Both the position numbers and the translations under genes were made by a program. Below the pieces are notes generated by a model. It saw nothing but the letters and a program-made list of their open reading frames with translations, was not told the DNA's origin and did not search any database. Below are positions 6,124 to 6,220 of a DNA stretch of 6,220 nt, piece by piece (positions within the stretch are counted from its first letter, which is position 1; each line of letters opens with the position of its first letter). The DNA is taken from contig SLMF01000439.1 of NCBI GenBank assembly GCA_007133715.1, positions 1-6,220 on the forward strand. Direction: 5' to 3'. The stretch comes from Planctomycetaceae bacterium (lineage in GTDB: Bacteria > Planctomycetota > Planctomycetia > Pirellulales > Pirellulaceae).

Positions 6124-6145
6124 TTTCGGGGGAGGATACCCGAAA
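6124..6145. repeat. 7-bp stem-loop with a purine-rich loop
   Basis: Bases 6124-6130 (TTTCGGG) pair perfectly with 6139-6145 (CCCGAAA) around an 8-base loop GGAGGATA. On the plus strand the loop contains a Shine-Dalgarno-like GGAGGA, but no real reading frame follows at the right distance; the next ATG, near 6171, opens only 14 codons. Confidence 0.35.
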
Positions 6146-6220
6146 ATCAGCGATTTGCCTGACAACGTCTATGGCAGCGAAAGGGATGTCCTGTGCAGTG
6201 GAAACACCCGCGTAAATCTC

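Larger units (their letters stand above)
5830..6220. other. Region upstream of the minus-strand gene, no convincing gene
   Basis: This stretch should carry the 5' leader and promoter of the 107-residue gene. Open frames on both strands are short and without motifs. It contains a run of seven A at 5933-5939 (seven T on the minus strand), a weak promoter-like hexamer pair near 6054-6082, and a 7-bp stem-loop at 6124-6145. The right end of the window shows nothing recognisable. Confidence 0.5.

Overview
The window is GC-rich bacterial DNA that looks like Planctomycetota, probably Pirellulales-like. This rests on three things: a giant secreted quinoprotein-type beta-propeller fused to malectin and LamG modules, a small cytoplasmic protein of a type I associate with Pirellulaceae, and intergenic CCCCCGG-loop-CCGGGGG hairpins. 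The assignment comes from sequence style and recalled families, not from a search.

Layout. Bases 1-532 hold no convincing gene. They contain a very strong GC hairpin at the left edge, two related CCCCCGG/CCGGGGG hairpins (the second overlapping another stem-loop), and a perfect 14-base palindrome just before the first gene. Bases 533-5077 (+) are one gene for a 1514-residue exported protein: signal peptide, PQQ-like propeller repeats, a Rossmann/methyltransferase-like insertion, more propeller repeats with a conserved-looking Cys-rich stretch, then malectin-like, fibronectin III-like and LamG modules. Bases 5078-5491 lie between convergent genes and hold a bulged hairpin. The minus strand there also has a 38-codon signal-peptide-like frame that runs, after one TGA, into a beta-strand-like tail of 51 codons. 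Bases 5492-5815 (-) encode a 107-residue cytoplasmic protein of unknown function with a near-perfect Shine-Dalgarno site. Bases 5816-6220 are mostly non-coding, with one weak promoter-like pair for that gene and one small hairpin.

How the genes work together. The two confident genes are convergent, so they are not an operon and no shared pathway can be read from the order. The large protein is best seen as an envelope or extracellular protein that binds carbohydrate or other ligands through its C-terminal modules. Its central question is what a methyltransferase-like fold does inside an exported propeller. I see no CRISPR array, tRNA, rRNA, insertion sequence or defence system.
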